From NCBI GenBank assembly GCA_945873205.1, contig CAMCCC010000001.1:186001-250000 (forward strand): DNA of 64,000 bases, written 5' to 3'. A program made the position numbers and the translations under genes. The stretch's first letter is position 1. Each line of letters begins with the position of its first letter. Shown here in pieces: positions 41,039-50,682 of this stretch. The notes below the pieces were generated by a model. It made no database searches. It saw nothing but the letters and a program-made list of their open reading frames with translations, and was not told the DNA's origin. The stretch comes from an uncultured bacterium (GTDB taxonomy: Bacteria; Bacillota; Clostridia; Oscillospirales; Oscillospiraceae).

Positions 41039-41737
41039 TCACATATAAAAAAGATGAAATACCCCGTCGCAGGCCAGCTGGGCCAGGGGCACCAACCAGG
41101 CATACACCGCGTCGATGGCGATAGAAAGGGGCTTGCCCAGAACGCCGGTGGCCACCAGGACCAGCATCACGATCCCGCCGTAGCGCTCATAACGCATCAG
41201 CTTATAGTAGCTCTCGTCGCTCATCAGGGAAAACAGCACCTTGGAGCCGTCCAGCGGCGGCAGGGGCAAAAGGTTGAATATGCCCAGGCCAATACTGATG
41301 ATGGCCGTCAGCTGGATCATCTGCAAAAAGTAATAGCCCACAGCGCTGCGCCCCAAGGGGATATACGCGGCGCCGTACAAAAACATAAACACCACCGCGA
41401 TCAGCAGGTTGCTGACCGGCCCGGCCAGGGCGGTCACCGCCATACCCCGCTTGGGGTTCTTGAACCGATACATATTCACCGGCACAGGCTTTGCCCAACC
41501 CACATGGAACACCAGCATCATCAACAGCCCCATGGGGTCCAGATGCTTCAGCGGATTCAGCGTCAGACGGCCACGGCTTTTGGCGGTGTCGTCCCCCAGC
41601 TTGTAGGCCACGAAGCCATGGCTCAGCTCATGAAGCGTGATGCACAGCAGCGATGGGATAAGCCCAAGAAGGATGCTGAGAATATAGGTAAAATCAAATC
41701 CATCCCAAATGGAATGCAGTCCCTCGATGGCGCTCAC
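41039..41737 (-). CDS. site-2 protease family protein (M50)
   Basis: Membrane zinc metalloprotease of the YwhC-like branch. Key motifs: HELSHGF (HExxH, zinc and catalytic Glu) in the second span, and NLLPLPPLDGSK near the C-terminus (the third zinc ligand Asp). About six spans. The start is uncertain: GTG at 41737 gives 232 residues and follows GGGGGG closely; the longer ORF of the track begins upstream of the promoter and can be excluded. Substrate unknown; members cleave membrane-bound signal proteins. It is the first gene of the scpA-scpB run. Confidence 0.85.
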   Translation of the reverse strand: MSAIEGLHSIWDGFDFTYILSILLGLIPSLLCITLHELSHGFVAYKLGDDTAKSRGRLTLNPLKHLDPMGLLMMLVFHVGWAKPVPVNMYRFKNPKRGMAVTALAGPVSNLLIAVVFMFLYGAAYIPLGRSAVGYYFLQMIQLTAIISIGLGIFNLLPLPPLDGSKVLFSLMSDESYYKLMRYERYGGIVMLVLVATGVLGKPLSIAIDAVYAWLVPLAQLACDGVFHLFYM

Positions 41738-41753
41738 CCCCCAATTTAGTAAT

Positions 41754-41782
41754 ATTGTACCAAAACCCACTGGAAAAAACAA
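41754..41782 (-). promoter_or_regulatory. sigma-A promoter of the site-2 protease/scp operon
   Basis: Minus strand TTGTTT, 17-base spacer, TACAAT with an upstream TGG. The -35 lies in the T tract of the preceding terminator. Confidence 0.6.
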
Positions 41783-41809
41783 GGGCGAAGCACAAATTTT
41801 GCCTCGCCC
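41773..41809 (-). terminator. terminator of the tig-clp-lon-ysxC operon
   Basis: Minus strand GGGCGAGGC/GCTTCGCCC with an AAAATTTGT loop, then TTGTTTTTT. Confidence 0.8.
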
Positions 41810-41822
41810 CCTGTTATACACA

Positions 41823-42413
41823 TTATATTAATTTGACAATTTCCGCCAGCAAAAGCTCTCGCCCCTGGCCCTTTTCCGCGGAGAAGGGAATCAGCAGAAC
41901 CTCCTCCGGCAGCGTCAGGGTCTCCCGGATCAACTGCATATTGGGCTCGATCTCGCTCTTTTTCAGCTTGTCCAGCTTGTTTGCCACCACAACCAGCTTG
42001 CAGCCGGCGTTTTTGAACCACTCCGCCATGGTTACATCGTCGGCGGTGGGCTTATGCCTTGCGTCGACGATCATCACCCCCAGGTCGATCAGACCCGGCG
42101 TGGCGAAAAAGTCCTCCATCAGCTTGCCCCAGCGGTCCCGCTCAGCCTGGGAGACCTTGGCATAGCCGTAGCCCGGCAGGTCCACGAAATAAATCTTCTG
42201 GTCAATGAAGAAGTAGTTCACATGGATGGTCTTTCCCGGCGAGGCCCCCACCCGGGCAAAGTTCTTCCGGTTCAGCATCCTGTTGATCACCGAGGACTTG
42301 CCCACATTGGACTTGCCGGCAAACACCACGCTGGGGATGGAGCTTTGGATGAACTGCCTGGGTGAGGCGGCGGACTTGATAAATTCCGCCTTGTTAACGT
42401 TCAGCGTTGCCAT
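41823..42413 (-). CDS. ysxC: ribosome biogenesis GTPase YsxC/YihA
   Basis: A 196-residue EngB-type GTPase needed for 50S subunit assembly. G1 is AGKSNVGKSSVINRM, G3 DLPGYGYAKV, G4 NKLDKLKKSE. It is the last gene of the tig-clpP-clpX-lon run, seven bases after lon, the conserved Firmicutes order. Confidence 0.96.
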   Translation of the reverse strand: MATLNVNKAEFIKSAASPRQFIQSSIPSVVFAGKSNVGKSSVINRMLNRKNFARVGASPGKTIHVNYFFIDQKIYFVDLPGYGYAKVSQAERDRWGKLMEDFFATPGLIDLGVMIVDARHKPTADDVTMAEWFKNAGCKLVVVANKLDKLKKSEIEPNMQLIRETLTLPEEVLLIPFSAEKGQGRELLLAEIVKLI

Positions 42414-42420
42414 ACTTCAC

Positions 42421-44808
42421 CTACTGTCTCACAGCGCAGCGCTCACCACTGCTGCCAATGCCGGCGGTGCAGAGCTGCTTTTCCTCCCGTTCCCGGATCA
42501 GCACCAGATCCAGCACATGATCCACGTGCTCCGTAGGCACAAAGTGCAGCTGCGCGCGCACCAGCGGGTCGATCTTTTCCAGATCCGGCTCGTTCTCGGC
42601 GGGAATAATCACTGTCTTGATTCCGGCGCGAAGGGCCGCCATGGTCTTTTCCCGCAGCCCGCCGATGGGCAGCACCCGGCCACGCAGGGTGATCTCCCCG
42701 GTCATCGCCACATCGTGGCGCACCGGGGCGCCGGTCAGGGCAGAGATCAGCGCGATGGTCATGGTGATACCGGCAGAGGGACCATCCTTGGGAATTGCCC
42801 CCTCCGGGAAATGGATGTGAATATCCTTGTTTTTATAAAAATCCGGGTCTATGCCCAGCACGGCAGCCCGGCTGCGGATATAGCTCAGGGCCGCCTTGGC
42901 GGATTCCTTCATCACATCCCCCAGGTTGCCGGTCAGCTCCAGCCGCCCGGTGCCCTCCATTACGGCCACCTCCACGTCCAGAACTTCACCGCCGGCAGAG
43001 GTGTAGGCAAGGCCTCGCACCAGGCCCACCTCGTCCCGCCTGCGGATCTCGTCCGGCTTGTAAACCGCCGGGCCAAGGATGCTCTCCAGCTGGCCAGGAC
43101 ACAGATGCAGGCTCTTGAACTGCCCCTCGGCAATGCCGCTGGCCGCCTTACGGCAGGCGGCGGCGATCTGCCGCTCCAGCTGCCGCACGCCGGATTCCCG
43201 GGTGTAGGCGCGGATCATTTCCCGGATGGCGCCGTCCTCCACCCGGAGCTGGTTTGCCCGCAGGCCATGCTTCTTCCGCTGCTTAGGCAGCAGATGCTCC
43301 CTGGCAATCTGCACCTTCTCCTCGTCGGTGTAGCTGGAAAGCTCAATGACCTCCATGCGGTCCAGCAGGGCCCGGGGAATGGTGTCCAGGGAGTTGGCGG
43401 TGGTGATGAAGAACACCTGGGAAAGGTCAAAGGGGATCTCCAGGAAATTGTCCCGGAAGGTGCTGTTCTGCTCGCCGTCCAGAGCCTCCAGCAGCGCCGC
43501 CGACGGGTCGCCCCGGTAGTCGGAAGCCAGCTTGTCGATCTCGTCCAGCACCATCAGGGGGTTGCAGCTGCCGGCCTGGATAATGCCGCTGATGAGCCGT
43601 CCGGGCATGGAGCCGATGTAGGTGCGCCGGTGGCCCCGAATCTCCGCCTCGTCATGGACGCCGCCCAAAGAAACGCGCACCAGCTTGCGGTTGGTAGCCC
43701 TGGCTATGCTCTGGGCAATACTGGTCTTGCCGGTTCCCGGAGGGCCCACTAGGCAGATCAGCCCGCCCTTGATCTCCGGGCTCAGCTGCTTTACCGCCAG
43801 ATATTCGCAGATGCGTTCCTTCACCTTTTCCAGGCCATAGTGATCCTCGTCCAGAATCTTTCTGGCCTTAGCAATATTCACGGTTTCATGGGTGGTTTTG
43901 CCCCAGGGAATCTCCAGGCAAACGTCCAGATAGCTGCGGATCACCGCCGCTTCGGAGGATCCAAAGGGCTGTTTGGCAAGCCGTCCCAGCTCCTTGTTCA
44001 GCCGTTCCCTGATCTCGTCACTCACCGGCAGCGCCTCGATCTTCGCCCGGTAGTTCTCAATGTCATCATCCTCACCCAGCTCGGCCTGGATGGCCTTCAT
44101 CTCTTCCCGGAGATAGTATTCCCGCTGGTTGCGGTTCATTGCCTCCTGGGCCGCATCGTTCAGCTCTTTTTCAATGTTCAGCACGTCCAGCTCCGTGTTC
44201 AGCAGCTTGCACAGCATGGCCAGCCGCCGGTTGGGGTACAGCTCCTCCAGCAGCTTCTGCTTATCTTCCAGATTGAAATGGACGGTCTGAGATATGTAAT
44301 TGGAAACATAGGCAGGGCTGGGATTGGCCAGCAGATTCAGCAGCTGTTCGTTTACCATGTCCTGGTTGAACTGGATATACTCCTCAAACAGAGACATGCA
44401 GTTTCTCAGCAGTGCTTCCCTTCTGGCGGCGCTTACCCGCTCGTCCTTGTCCGGCAGTTCGATGATTTCCGCGGTGTAACCCTTGGGGTCAGCATTCACC
44501 ATCAGGAACCTGGCCCTGTACAGGCCCTCTACCATCACCCTGCATACGTTGCCTCTGGGCTGGCGCAGCTGCTGGCGAATACGGCACACCGTGCCCACCC
44601 GGTAAATGTCCTCCTCCTGGGGCATATCCGCCGTCAGGCTTTTCTGCGCAGCGAGGAAAATGAGCTGGCTGCTCTTTGCGGCCATACCCAGTGCGCCGAT
44701 GGACGCCGTCCGCTCCACGTCAAAGGTCAGCAGCATTTCGGGAAACACATGCAGACCTCTGAGTGCCAGCAGAGGCAGGGTCTTTGCCTGTATGGTGTTG
44801 TCAGTCAT
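42421..44808 (-). CDS. lon: ATP-dependent protease Lon
   Basis: A 795-residue LonA. N-terminal substrate-binding LAN domain ([23 protein letters not shown]), a coiled coil, AAA+ module with Walker [16 protein letters not shown] (~355), and C-terminal serine peptidase with the catalytic Ser in [11 protein letters not shown] and Lys in [14 protein letters not shown]. Degrades misfolded and regulatory proteins. It lies between clpX and ysxC. Confidence 0.97.
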   Translation of the reverse strand: MTDNTIQAKTLPLLALRGLHVFPEMLLTFDVERTASIGALGMAAKSSQLIFLAAQKSLTADMPQEEDIYRVGTVCRIRQQLRQPRGNVCRVMVEGLYRARFLMVNADPKGYTAEIIELPDKDERVSAARREALLRNCMSLFEEYIQFNQDMVNEQLLNLLANPSPAYVSNYISQTVHFNLEDKQKLLEELYPNRRLAMLCKLLNTELDVLNIEKELNDAAQEAMNRNQREYYLREEMKAIQAELGEDDDIENYRAKIEALPVSDEIRERLNKELGRLAKQPFGSSEAAVIRSYLDVCLEIPWGKTTHETVNIAKARKILDEDHYGLEKVKERICEYLAVKQLSPEIKGGLICLVGPPGTGKTSIAQSIARATNRKLVRVSLGGVHDEAEIRGHRRTYIGSMPGRLISGIIQAGSCNPLMVLDEIDKLASDYRGDPSAALLEALDGEQNSTFRDNFLEIPFDLSQVFFITTANSLDTIPRALLDRMEVIELSSYTDEEKVQIAREHLLPKQRKKHGLRANQLRVEDGAIREMIRAYTRESGVRQLERQIAAACRKAASGIAEGQFKSLHLCPGQLESILGPAVYKPDEIRRRDEVGLVRGLAYTSAGGEVLDVEVAVMEGTGRLELTGNLGDVMKESAKAALSYIRSRAAVLGIDPDFYKNKDIHIHFPEGAIPKDGPSAGITMTIALISALTGAPVRHDVAMTGEITLRGRVLPIGGLREKTMAALRAGIKTVIIPAENEPDLEKIDPLVRAQLHFVPTEHVDHVLDLVLIREREEKQLCTAGIGSSGERCAVRQ

Positions 44809-44835
44809 AATCTTCTCCTTTCCGGAGTCCTGGCA

Positions 44836-46086
44836 TTACTGCGCCCGATGCTCCACAATGGGCGCTGCGCCCTCGGTCACAGCCTGGGCGGTAATAATAA
44901 TCTTGCTGGCGGTGGCGTCGGAGGGAACGGTGTACATCACGTCGGTCATCACGCCCTCCATCACGCTTCTCAGCCCTCTGGCGCCGATCTTCATGGCGAT
45001 GGCCTTGTCGGCAATGGCCTCCAGCGCCTCCGGCTGATACTCCAGCTCCACATTGTCCATGCTCATCAGAGCCTTATATTGTTTCGTCATGGCGTTCTTG
45101 GGCTCCGTCAGAATCCGCACCAGGTCATCCCGGCCCAGGCTGGCCAAACTGGCCACCACCGGCAGACGGCCGATCAGCTCCGGGATGATGCCGAACTGCA
45201 GCAGGTCGTGCTGCTGCACCTGGGAGAGGATCTGGCCCACATCCCGCTCTGCGCTGCTGGTTATGTCAGCGCCGAAGCCCATGGTCTTTTTATCGGTACG
45301 CTTTTCAATGATCTTATCCAGCCCATCAAATGCGCCGCCGCAGATAAACAGGATATTGGTGGTGTCCACCTGGATGAACTCCTGGTGGGGGTGCTTGCGT
45401 CCACCCTGGGGCGGCACGTTTGCCACCGTACCTTCCAGCAGCTTCAACAGTGCCTGCTGCACGCCCTCGCCGGACACGTCCCTGGTGATGGAGGTATTCT
45501 CACTCTTGCGGGCGATCTTGTCGATCTCGTCGATGTAAATGATGCCCTTCTGGGCCCGCTCCACATCGAAGTCCGCCGCCTGCAGCAGCTTCAGGATCAC
45601 GTTCTCCACATCCTCGCCTACATAACCCGCCTCGGTCAGGGTGGTGGCGTCGGCAATGGCGAAGGGCACATCCAACATCTTCGCCATGGTCTGGGCAAAC
45701 AGAGTCTTGCCGCTGCCGGTGGGACCGATCAGCAGGATGTTGCTTTTCTGCAGCTCCACATCCTCCTCTGCGGCGTGGAGAATCCGCTTGTAGTGGTTAT
45801 ATACAGCCACAGACAGAACCTTTTTTGCCTGGTCCTGCCCAATGACATAGTCGTCCAGTCTTTCCTTGATCTGCATGGGCTTGGGCAGCTTGGAAAATTC
45901 CAGCGGCAGCCCGTCATAACCCATGACGGCAGAGACAGCCTCCTCTTCTCCCACGATGCTTGCGCACATGCGCACACATTCGTCGCAGATATAGCAGTTG
46001 TTGCCGGCGATCATTCTCTCCACCAGCGACTGGGGCTTGCCGCAAAAAGAGCATCTTATGCTTCTTCTGTCTTCATTTCTTGCCAT
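44836..46086 (-). CDS. clpX: ATP-dependent Clp protease ATPase subunit ClpX
   Basis: A 416-residue AAA+ unfoldase. N-terminal zinc-binding domain [26 protein letters not shown], Walker [17 protein letters not shown] (~115), Walker [12 protein letters not shown], pore loop GYVGEDVE, and IGF-like loop [13 protein letters not shown]. It delivers proteins to ClpP encoded upstream. A terminator-like hairpin separates the two genes and could reduce clpX transcription. Confidence 0.97.
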   Translation of the reverse strand: MARNEDRRSIRCSFCGKPQSLVERMIAGNNCYICDECVRMCASIVGEEEAVSAVMGYDGLPLEFSKLPKPMQIKERLDDYVIGQDQAKKVLSVAVYNHYKRILHAAEEDVELQKSNILLIGPTGSGKTLFAQTMAKMLDVPFAIADATTLTEAGYVGEDVENVILKLLQAADFDVERAQKGIIYIDEIDKIARKSENTSITRDVSGEGVQQALLKLLEGTVANVPPQGGRKHPHQEFIQVDTTNILFICGGAFDGLDKIIEKRTDKKTMGFGADITSSAERDVGQILSQVQQHDLLQFGIIPELIGRLPVVASLASLGRDDLVRILTEPKNAMTKQYKALMSMDNVELEYQPEALEAIADKAIAMKIGARGLRSVMEGVMTDVMYTVPSDATASKIIITAQAVTEGAAPIVEHRAQ

Positions 46087-46101
46087 ATGTTATCCCCTCT
46101 T

Positions 46102-46131
46102 AAAAACATGGGGGAACTTTGAAGTTCCCCC
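46102..46131 (-). terminator. terminator-like hairpin between clpP and clpX
   Basis: Minus strand GGGGGAACT/AGTTCCCCC with a TCAA loop, then ATGTTTTTA. It follows the clpP stop and lies ahead of the clpX ribosome site AGAGGGG. Confidence 0.75.
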
Positions 46132-46142
46132 GTAAAGAAGTA

Positions 46143-46724
46143 TCAACGCTTGTAAATGACCTTATCGATCAGCCCGTAGGCCTGTGCTTCCTCGGCGGTC
46201 ATAAAGTGGTCACGTTCGCAGTCCCGCTCCACTTCTTCCACGCTCTTGCCGGTGTTCTCGGCCAGGATGGCGTTGAGCTTTTTCTTGATCTTCAGGATCT
46301 GCTCCGCCTGAATCTGGATATCGGTGCACTGGCCCTGGCTGCCGCCGGAGGGCTGGTGAATCATGATCTCCGCATTAGGCAGGGCAATCCGCTTGCCTTT
46401 GGCGCCGGAGGACAGGAGGAAGGCGCCCATGGAGGCCGCCATACCGATGCAGATGGTGGACACGTCCGGCTTGATATACTGCATGGTGTCATAGATCGCA
46501 AGGCCGGAGGTCACGCTGCCGCCGGGGCTGTTGATGTAAAACTGTATGTCCTTGTCCGGGTCCTGGGCTTCCAGATAGAGAAGCTGGGCAACGATAAGGC
46601 TTGCGGTGGTGTCGTTGACTTCCTCAGACAGCATCACGATTCGGTCGTTCAGCAGTCTGGAGAAAATGTCATAGGAGCGCTCGCCTCTGCTGGTCTGCTC
46701 CACAACATAAGGAACTAAACTCAT
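46143..46724 (-). CDS. clpP: ATP-dependent Clp protease proteolytic subunit ClpP
   Basis: Serine protease ring of the ClpXP complex. The ATG at 46724 after AAGGAGAGTTTAATACA gives 193 residues ([10 protein letters not shown]), the normal length. Catalytic Ser98 in [11 protein letters not shown], His123 in MIHQPSGG, Asp near 172. The Ser-box Gly-Met replaces the common Gly-Gln, a normal variant. Confidence 0.97.
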   Translation of the reverse strand: MSLVPYVVEQTSRGERSYDIFSRLLNDRIVMLSEEVNDTTASLIVAQLLYLEAQDPDKDIQFYINSPGGSVTSGLAIYDTMQYIKPDVSTICIGMAASMGAFLLSSGAKGKRIALPNAEIMIHQPSGGSQGQCTDIQIQAEQILKIKKKLNAILAENTGKSVEEVERDCERDHFMTAEEAQAYGLIDKVIYKR

Positions 46725-46785
46725 TGTATTAAACTCTCCTTCCAAATATCAGCATCCAAGAGAGCATATCCCTAATCCCGGGAAT

Positions 46786-48066
46786 TTATTCAGCCTTGGC
46801 CTCCACAGCGCTCTCAATGATGGCGTTGGTGGCCCGCTCTTTCTTCATCTCGGCCTCAATAAACTCCTTGCTGAAGTAGCTCTTGATATCTTCGGGCTTG
46901 GCGCCGATCCCCTCGGCAACCCGCTTGAGATACTCCTCGGTCTCCTCCTCGGTGATCTCGGCATTCTCAGCCTCAGCAACTGCCTCCAGCAGCAGTTCGG
47001 TCTTGACCTGCATCTCAGCGGAGGGACGGATAGCGGCGGCGTCAACACCCATCATGTTCAGCAGATCCTGCAGGGAGGTGTTCCGGTCGGTGAAGCCGAA
47101 GTTGGCGGCGTAGTTGCGGACGATCTCCTCCACCTTCTCGTCGATCATCACGTCGGGGATCTCCACGGTCATGTTGTCGCAGGCCTGGCGCATAATCTCG
47201 CTGCGGAACTTGTTCTCCGCCTGCTCCCGCTGCTGCTCTTCCTGCTTGGCGCGGATATCGGCCTTGTACTCCTCCAGAGTGTCAAACTCGGAAACGTCCT
47301 TGGCAAACTCGTCGTCCAGGGCGGGCAGTTCCTTGGCGGACAGGCTGTTGAGCTTCACCTTGAAAACAACAGCCTTGCCGGCCAGATCAGCAACGTAATC
47401 CTCGGGGAAGGTGATGTTCACGTCCTTCTCCTCGCCGATCTTCATGCCAACAACCTGCTCCTCAAAGCCGGGAACAAAGGAGCCGGAACCCAGCTCCAGG
47501 TCATAGCCCTCGGCCTTGCCGCCGTCAAAACGCTCGCCGTCCAGATAGCCGTCGAAGTCGATGTTGGCGGTGTCGCCCATCTGGGCCTCACGGTCGTCAA
47601 CGGTGAGGATGCGGGCGTTGCGCTTGAGTGCATCCTGCAGCGCCTTCTCCACGTCCTCATCAGTGACATTGACGGCGTCCTTGGCAGCGCTCAGACCCTT
47701 GTACTGGCCCAGGGTCACTTCGGGATACAGGGTCACTTCAAAGGTGTAAGCCACGGTGCGATCCTCGGTAACGTTCACGTCAGAGATGGCGGGGGCGCCC
47801 ACGATGCGCAGGCCGGACTCCTTCAGGCCCAGCTCGAAAGCCTTGGGGGCCAGCTCGTCCATGGCGTCCTGATAGAACACCTCAGCGCCATACATGCCTT
47901 CCACAACAGCTCTGGGAGCCTTGCCCTTGCGGAAGCCGGGGATATATATAGAACTCTTGTTCTTCAGGTAAGCGCCGTTGACAGCGGCCTCAAACTCGGC
48001 AGCGTCGGTCTCCACCTGAAAAGCAGCGGTATTTTTCTCTTTCTTTTCTACATTCTTTACGATCAT
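46786..48066 (-). CDS. tig: trigger factor
   Basis: Ribosome-bound folding chaperone of 426 residues. Ribosome-binding tail motif GFRKGKAPR (~45-53), peptidyl-prolyl isomerase domain (~160-245, AQMGDTANIDFDGYLDGERFDGG; GFEEQVVGMKIGEEKDVNITFPEDY), and a helical C-terminal domain. First gene of the proteostasis operon. GGAGG sits eight bases before the ATG. Confidence 0.96.
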   Translation of the reverse strand: MIVKNVEKKEKNTAAFQVETDAAEFEAAVNGAYLKNKSSIYIPGFRKGKAPRAVVEGMYGAEVFYQDAMDELAPKAFELGLKESGLRIVGAPAISDVNVTEDRTVAYTFEVTLYPEVTLGQYKGLSAAKDAVNVTDEDVEKALQDALKRNARILTVDDREAQMGDTANIDFDGYLDGERFDGGKAEGYDLELGSGSFVPGFEEQVVGMKIGEEKDVNITFPEDYVADLAGKAVVFKVKLNSLSAKELPALDDEFAKDVSEFDTLEEYKADIRAKQEEQQREQAENKFRSEIMRQACDNMTVEIPDVMIDEKVEEIVRNYAANFGFTDRNTSLQDLLNMMGVDAAAIRPSAEMQVKTELLLEAVAEAENAEITEEETEEYLKRVAEGIGAKPEDIKSYFSKEFIEAEMKKERATNAIIESAVEAKAE

Positions 48067-48106
48067 CTTTGTTTCCTCCTATATATGTGTCTGCACGCAC
48101 CATAGC

Positions 48107-48135
48107 ATAATACCAGATGTTTGCAGTAAAATCAA
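48107..48135 (-). promoter_or_regulatory. sigma-A promoter of the tig-clpP-clpX-lon-ysxC operon
   Basis: Minus strand TTGATT, 17-base spacer, TATTAT. No CIRCE or CtsR-like heptamer repeat is visible in the 40-base leader. Confidence 0.75.
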
Positions 48136-48167
48136 TGACAAATTCATGAATTTGCGCTTAAAAGCCC

Positions 48168-48719
48168 CTATTCCGTCAGCAAGAAGCGCCTCAGCAAGTC
48201 CAGGCTGGCTCCAGGAACGCAAAACCGCTCCCGGCTGTGTTCAATTTCCTCCCGGACCTGCTCCAGGTCAAACCAGTCCACCCTTTCCACTTCCTCGGCC
48301 TGTAAATGCAGTGATTCCGCATCCAGGGGCTCCCGGTACAGGTACACACTGCAATACTCATTATCCCGGAAGATTTTGCCTCTGAACTGCGCCTCATACC
48401 GGTTGCAGATGGCCCCGATATAACAAAGCTGCCCTTCCCCGGCCTCAATCCCAAGTTCTTCCCTCAGTTCCCTCAGAGCGGAGTCCAGCGGCTCACAGCC
48501 TGCCGGGATATGTCCCGCGGAGGAGGTGTCGTACATACCGGGGAAAGATTCCTTGTTTGCGCTGCGCTTTTGCAGCAGGACCTGTATCCGTCCCTTTTCT
48601 TCCCGGATCACCCAGACATGGGCCGTCCTGTGCCGGATTCCGTCCCGATGGGCCTTTTCCCGGCTCACGATGCCGCCGGCAGGCTGTCCTTTTTCATCGC
48701 AAACGTCAAGGTATTCCAT
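48168..48719 (-). CDS. Nudix hydrolase, IDI/YfcD-like
   Basis: The ATG at 48719 after GAGAGGAAAAGGC gives 183 residues (MEYLDVCDEKG). Nudix box GHIPAGCEPLDSALRELREELGI (G-x5-E-x7-REUxEExGU). The N-terminus DVCDEKGQPAGGIVSREKAHRDGIRHRTAHVWVI resembles the isopentenyl-diphosphate isomerase-like Nudix subgroup, but the catalytic Cys of true IDI is not evident, so it is more likely a nucleoside-diphosphate-type pyrophosphatase. Follows the phosphoesterase by 11 bases. Confidence 0.85.
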   Translation of the reverse strand: MEYLDVCDEKGQPAGGIVSREKAHRDGIRHRTAHVWVIREEKGRIQVLLQKRSANKESFPGMYDTSSAGHIPAGCEPLDSALRELREELGIEAGEGQLCYIGAICNRYEAQFRGKIFRDNEYCSVYLYREPLDAESLHLQAEEVERVDWFDLEQVREEIEHSRERFCVPGASLDLLRRFLLTE

Positions 48720-48730
48720 GCCTTTTCCTC

Positions 48731-49420
48731 TCAGTCCATCAGCTTCACCGGCGTGAAATTCACAAAATCGGCAGATACAAGCTTGTATTCTGTTCCATCC
48801 CGCCAACCGTTGAAGGCGGCGGCACAGCCCTTGCCGTGGATATGGCCGTAGCAGCAAAGCCGCACCTGGTATTCCTTCAGCAGCGCCAGAATCTCCGGGC
48901 AGCTGTACTTGAGATACACAGGCGGATAGTGGAGAAACGCCAACTTGGGCTTCTCCCCCGCCGCTTTCAGCGAGGCTTCCAGCCGCATGATCTCCCGGCG
49001 CATGATCTTCTTATCGTGGTCGCCGCCCTTTTCTTCCTCATAGAACCAGCCTCTGGTGCCGCAAATGGCGTATTCACCGTAATCAAAGCAATTGTTGTAC
49101 AGAATATCGATGGTATCAATGCCGTTTTCCGCGAAAAAACGCTTGGCTTTGGCGGCGGTGCTCCACCAATAATCGTGGTTCCCTTTCAGAATAATCTTCC
49201 GGCCGGGCAGAGCGTTGATAAACAAAAAATCCTCCCGGGTCTCCTCCATGCCCATGCCCCAGCTCAGATCACCACAGATAACACAGACATCTTCATCCCA
49301 GAGAGCGGAAAATCCTTCTTTAATTTTTTCGGCATGATTCTGCCATTTATCGCCAAAAATATCCATTGGTTTGTCTTTTCCCAACGATAAATGCAGGTCA
49401 CCGATCGCATAAAGCGCCAT
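48731..49420 (-). CDS. calcineurin-like metallophosphoesterase
   Basis: A 229-residue binuclear metal phosphoesterase. The motifs occur in order: IGDLHLS (Asp, His), CGDLSWGM, KGNHDYWW, FLHYPPVYL and CYGHIHGK. The ATG at 49420 lies about twelve bases after GGAGGG. Substrate unknown; such proteins are 2',3'-cyclic phosphodiesterases, phosphatases or nucleotide hydrolases. Divergent from the DUF1540 gene. Confidence 0.9.
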   Translation of the reverse strand: MALYAIGDLHLSLGKDKPMDIFGDKWQNHAEKIKEGFSALWDEDVCVICGDLSWGMGMEETREDFLFINALPGRKIILKGNHDYWWSTAAKAKRFFAENGIDTIDILYNNCFDYGEYAICGTRGWFYEEEKGGDHDKKIMRREIMRLEASLKAAGEKPKLAFLHYPPVYLKYSCPEILALLKEYQVRLCCYGHIHGKGCAAAFNGWRDGTEYKLVSADFVNFTPVKLMD

Positions 49421-49500
49421 AGGCAGAACTTTCCCTCCGAATAAAAACAAAATAAAATCAGATAATAACAGCGCACACCAAATAAATGGAGGCTAGAAAA

Positions 49501-49677
49501 ATGTACGAAAAGAACACTGCCGGCCCGAATCCCGGCGTAGGCTGCGACGTGACCAACTGCAAGTACAACACCGTTGACTGCAAGTGCAACGCCGCAAGAA
49601 TCAGCGTGCAGAACGAGAAGGCCAGCACCAAGGGCGAGACCTATTGCTCCACCTTCACCCCCAGAGGCACCTGCTGA
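49501..49677 (+). CDS. DUF1540 small cysteine-rich protein
   Basis: A 58-residue protein with seven cysteines in the DUF1540 arrangement: GCDVTNCKYNTVDCKCNAARISV and the terminal TYCSTFTPRGTC. Probably binds metal, most likely zinc, via these cysteines. The family is frequent in spore formers but the function is unknown. The ATG at 49501 with GGAGG nine bases upstream is preferred to the track start. Confidence 0.85.
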   Translation: MYEKNTAGPNPGVGCDVTNCKYNTVDCKCNAARISVQNEKASTKGETYCSTFTPRGTC

Positions 49678-49680
49678 ATC

Positions 49681-49702
49681 AAGCCCGGCATAAGCCGGGC
49701 TA
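49681..49702 (+). terminator. weak terminator-like hairpin after the DUF1540 gene
   Basis: AGCCCGGC/GCCGGGCT with a four-base loop. The following bases are only moderately T-rich. Confidence 0.45.
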
Positions 49703-49720
49703 CATATTTGCTTTGAAAAG

Positions 49721-50083
49721 TTATTGAAATGCGTCTTTTATGTGGTTAATTCTCACTTTACGGCTCTGTTCCCCGTCAGGGGCATAGACCTCAAGCACGT
49801 CAAAGCGGGGCTGCAAATCCCCGTCGTGGGTGGACAAATACAGCTGGGCAGTGGCAAGGATCCGCTGCTGCTTGGCGTAGGTGACGAATTCCCTGGCCTC
49901 CGCAAATTCAGCATTTTTCCTCGCCTTAACTTCAGCAAAAACAATAAATTTTCCTTTTTTAGCAACAATATCGATCTCTCCGGCGCGGCAGGAAAAGTTG
50001 CGTTCCAGGATGCTGTAGCCGTGAAGGCGCAGGTAGCGGGCGGCCTGCTCCTCCCCCCAGGGTCCCAGGCTTTTTTTATCCAT
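49721..50083 (-). CDS. yraN: YraN family (UPF0102) endonuclease-like protein
   Basis: A 120-residue restriction-endonuclease-fold protein: LGPWGEEQAARYLRLHGYSILERNFSCRAGEIDIVAKKGKFIVFAEVKARKN, with the conserved Glu-Asp-(E)VK set. Probably acts on nucleic acid, but its function is unproven. Directly overlaps the rnhB stop (ATG of yraN at 50083). Confidence 0.92.
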   Translation of the reverse strand: MDKKSLGPWGEEQAARYLRLHGYSILERNFSCRAGEIDIVAKKGKFIVFAEVKARKNAEFAEAREFVTYAKQQRILATAQLYLSTHDGDLQPRFDVLEVYAPDGEQSRKVRINHIKDAFQ

Positions 50084-50682
50084 CAGTGCATCTTCCTCAG
50101 GAAGCTGGGCCGGTGGATCGGGCAGGGGCCATACTCCCGGATTGCGTCATAATGTGCCTTGGTTCCATAGCCTTTATGCCGCTCAAAGCCATATTCCGGG
50201 TACTTTTCGGCCATTTCCAGCATGTAATGGTCACGGCTGACCTTGGCCAGAATGGAGGCGGCGGCAATGTCAGCACAGCGGGAATCCCCCTTGACGATGC
50301 AGCGGCTGGGGACGGAAATGCCGGTGTTGCGGTTGCCGTCAATCAAAGCAATCTCAGGCTGGGGGAAAAGTTGAGAAATTGCACGGTTCATAGCCAAAAA
50401 GGTGGCATTCAGGATGTTTAAGTTCTCAATTTCTTCCACAGTTGCAAAAGCGATTCCATATGCTTTTGCAGCCTCTTTGATAGGGATAAAAAGGGCTTCC
50501 CGCTGCTTTTCCGTCAGCTTCTTGGAGTCGTTCAGGCCGGGAAGCTCCAGGCCCACAGGCAGGATCACTGCGGCGGCGCACACCGGCCCCGCCAGGGGAC
50601 CGCGGCCGGCCTCATCCACTCCGCAGAGAAGGGTATATCCCTCCTGCAGAATCTCCCGCTCCAAAGTCCAGAGATCATTCAT
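50083..50682 (-). CDS. rnhB: ribonuclease HII
   Basis: Removes ribonucleotides from DNA. The ATG at 50682 after GGAGGCGCCGG gives 199 residues. Motif LCGVDEAGRGPLAGPV with catalytic Asp23 and Glu24, then the central ALIDGNRN and the C-terminal YPEYGFERHKGYGTKAHYDAI. Overlaps the end of rbgA by eight bases. Confidence 0.95.
   Translation of the reverse strand: MNDLWTLEREILQEGYTLLCGVDEAGRGPLAGPVCAAAVILPVGLELPGLNDSKKLTEKQREALFIPIKEAAKAYGIAFATVEEIENLNILNATFLAMNRAISQLFPQPEIALIDGNRNTGISVPSRCIVKGDSRCADIAAASILAKVSRDHYMLEMAEKYPEYGFERHKGYGTKAHYDAIREYGPCPIHRPSFLRKMH

Noticed and set aside
43840-46122. 760-residue plus-strand ORF
   Set aside because: Opposite lon and clpX; no domains and no ribosome site.
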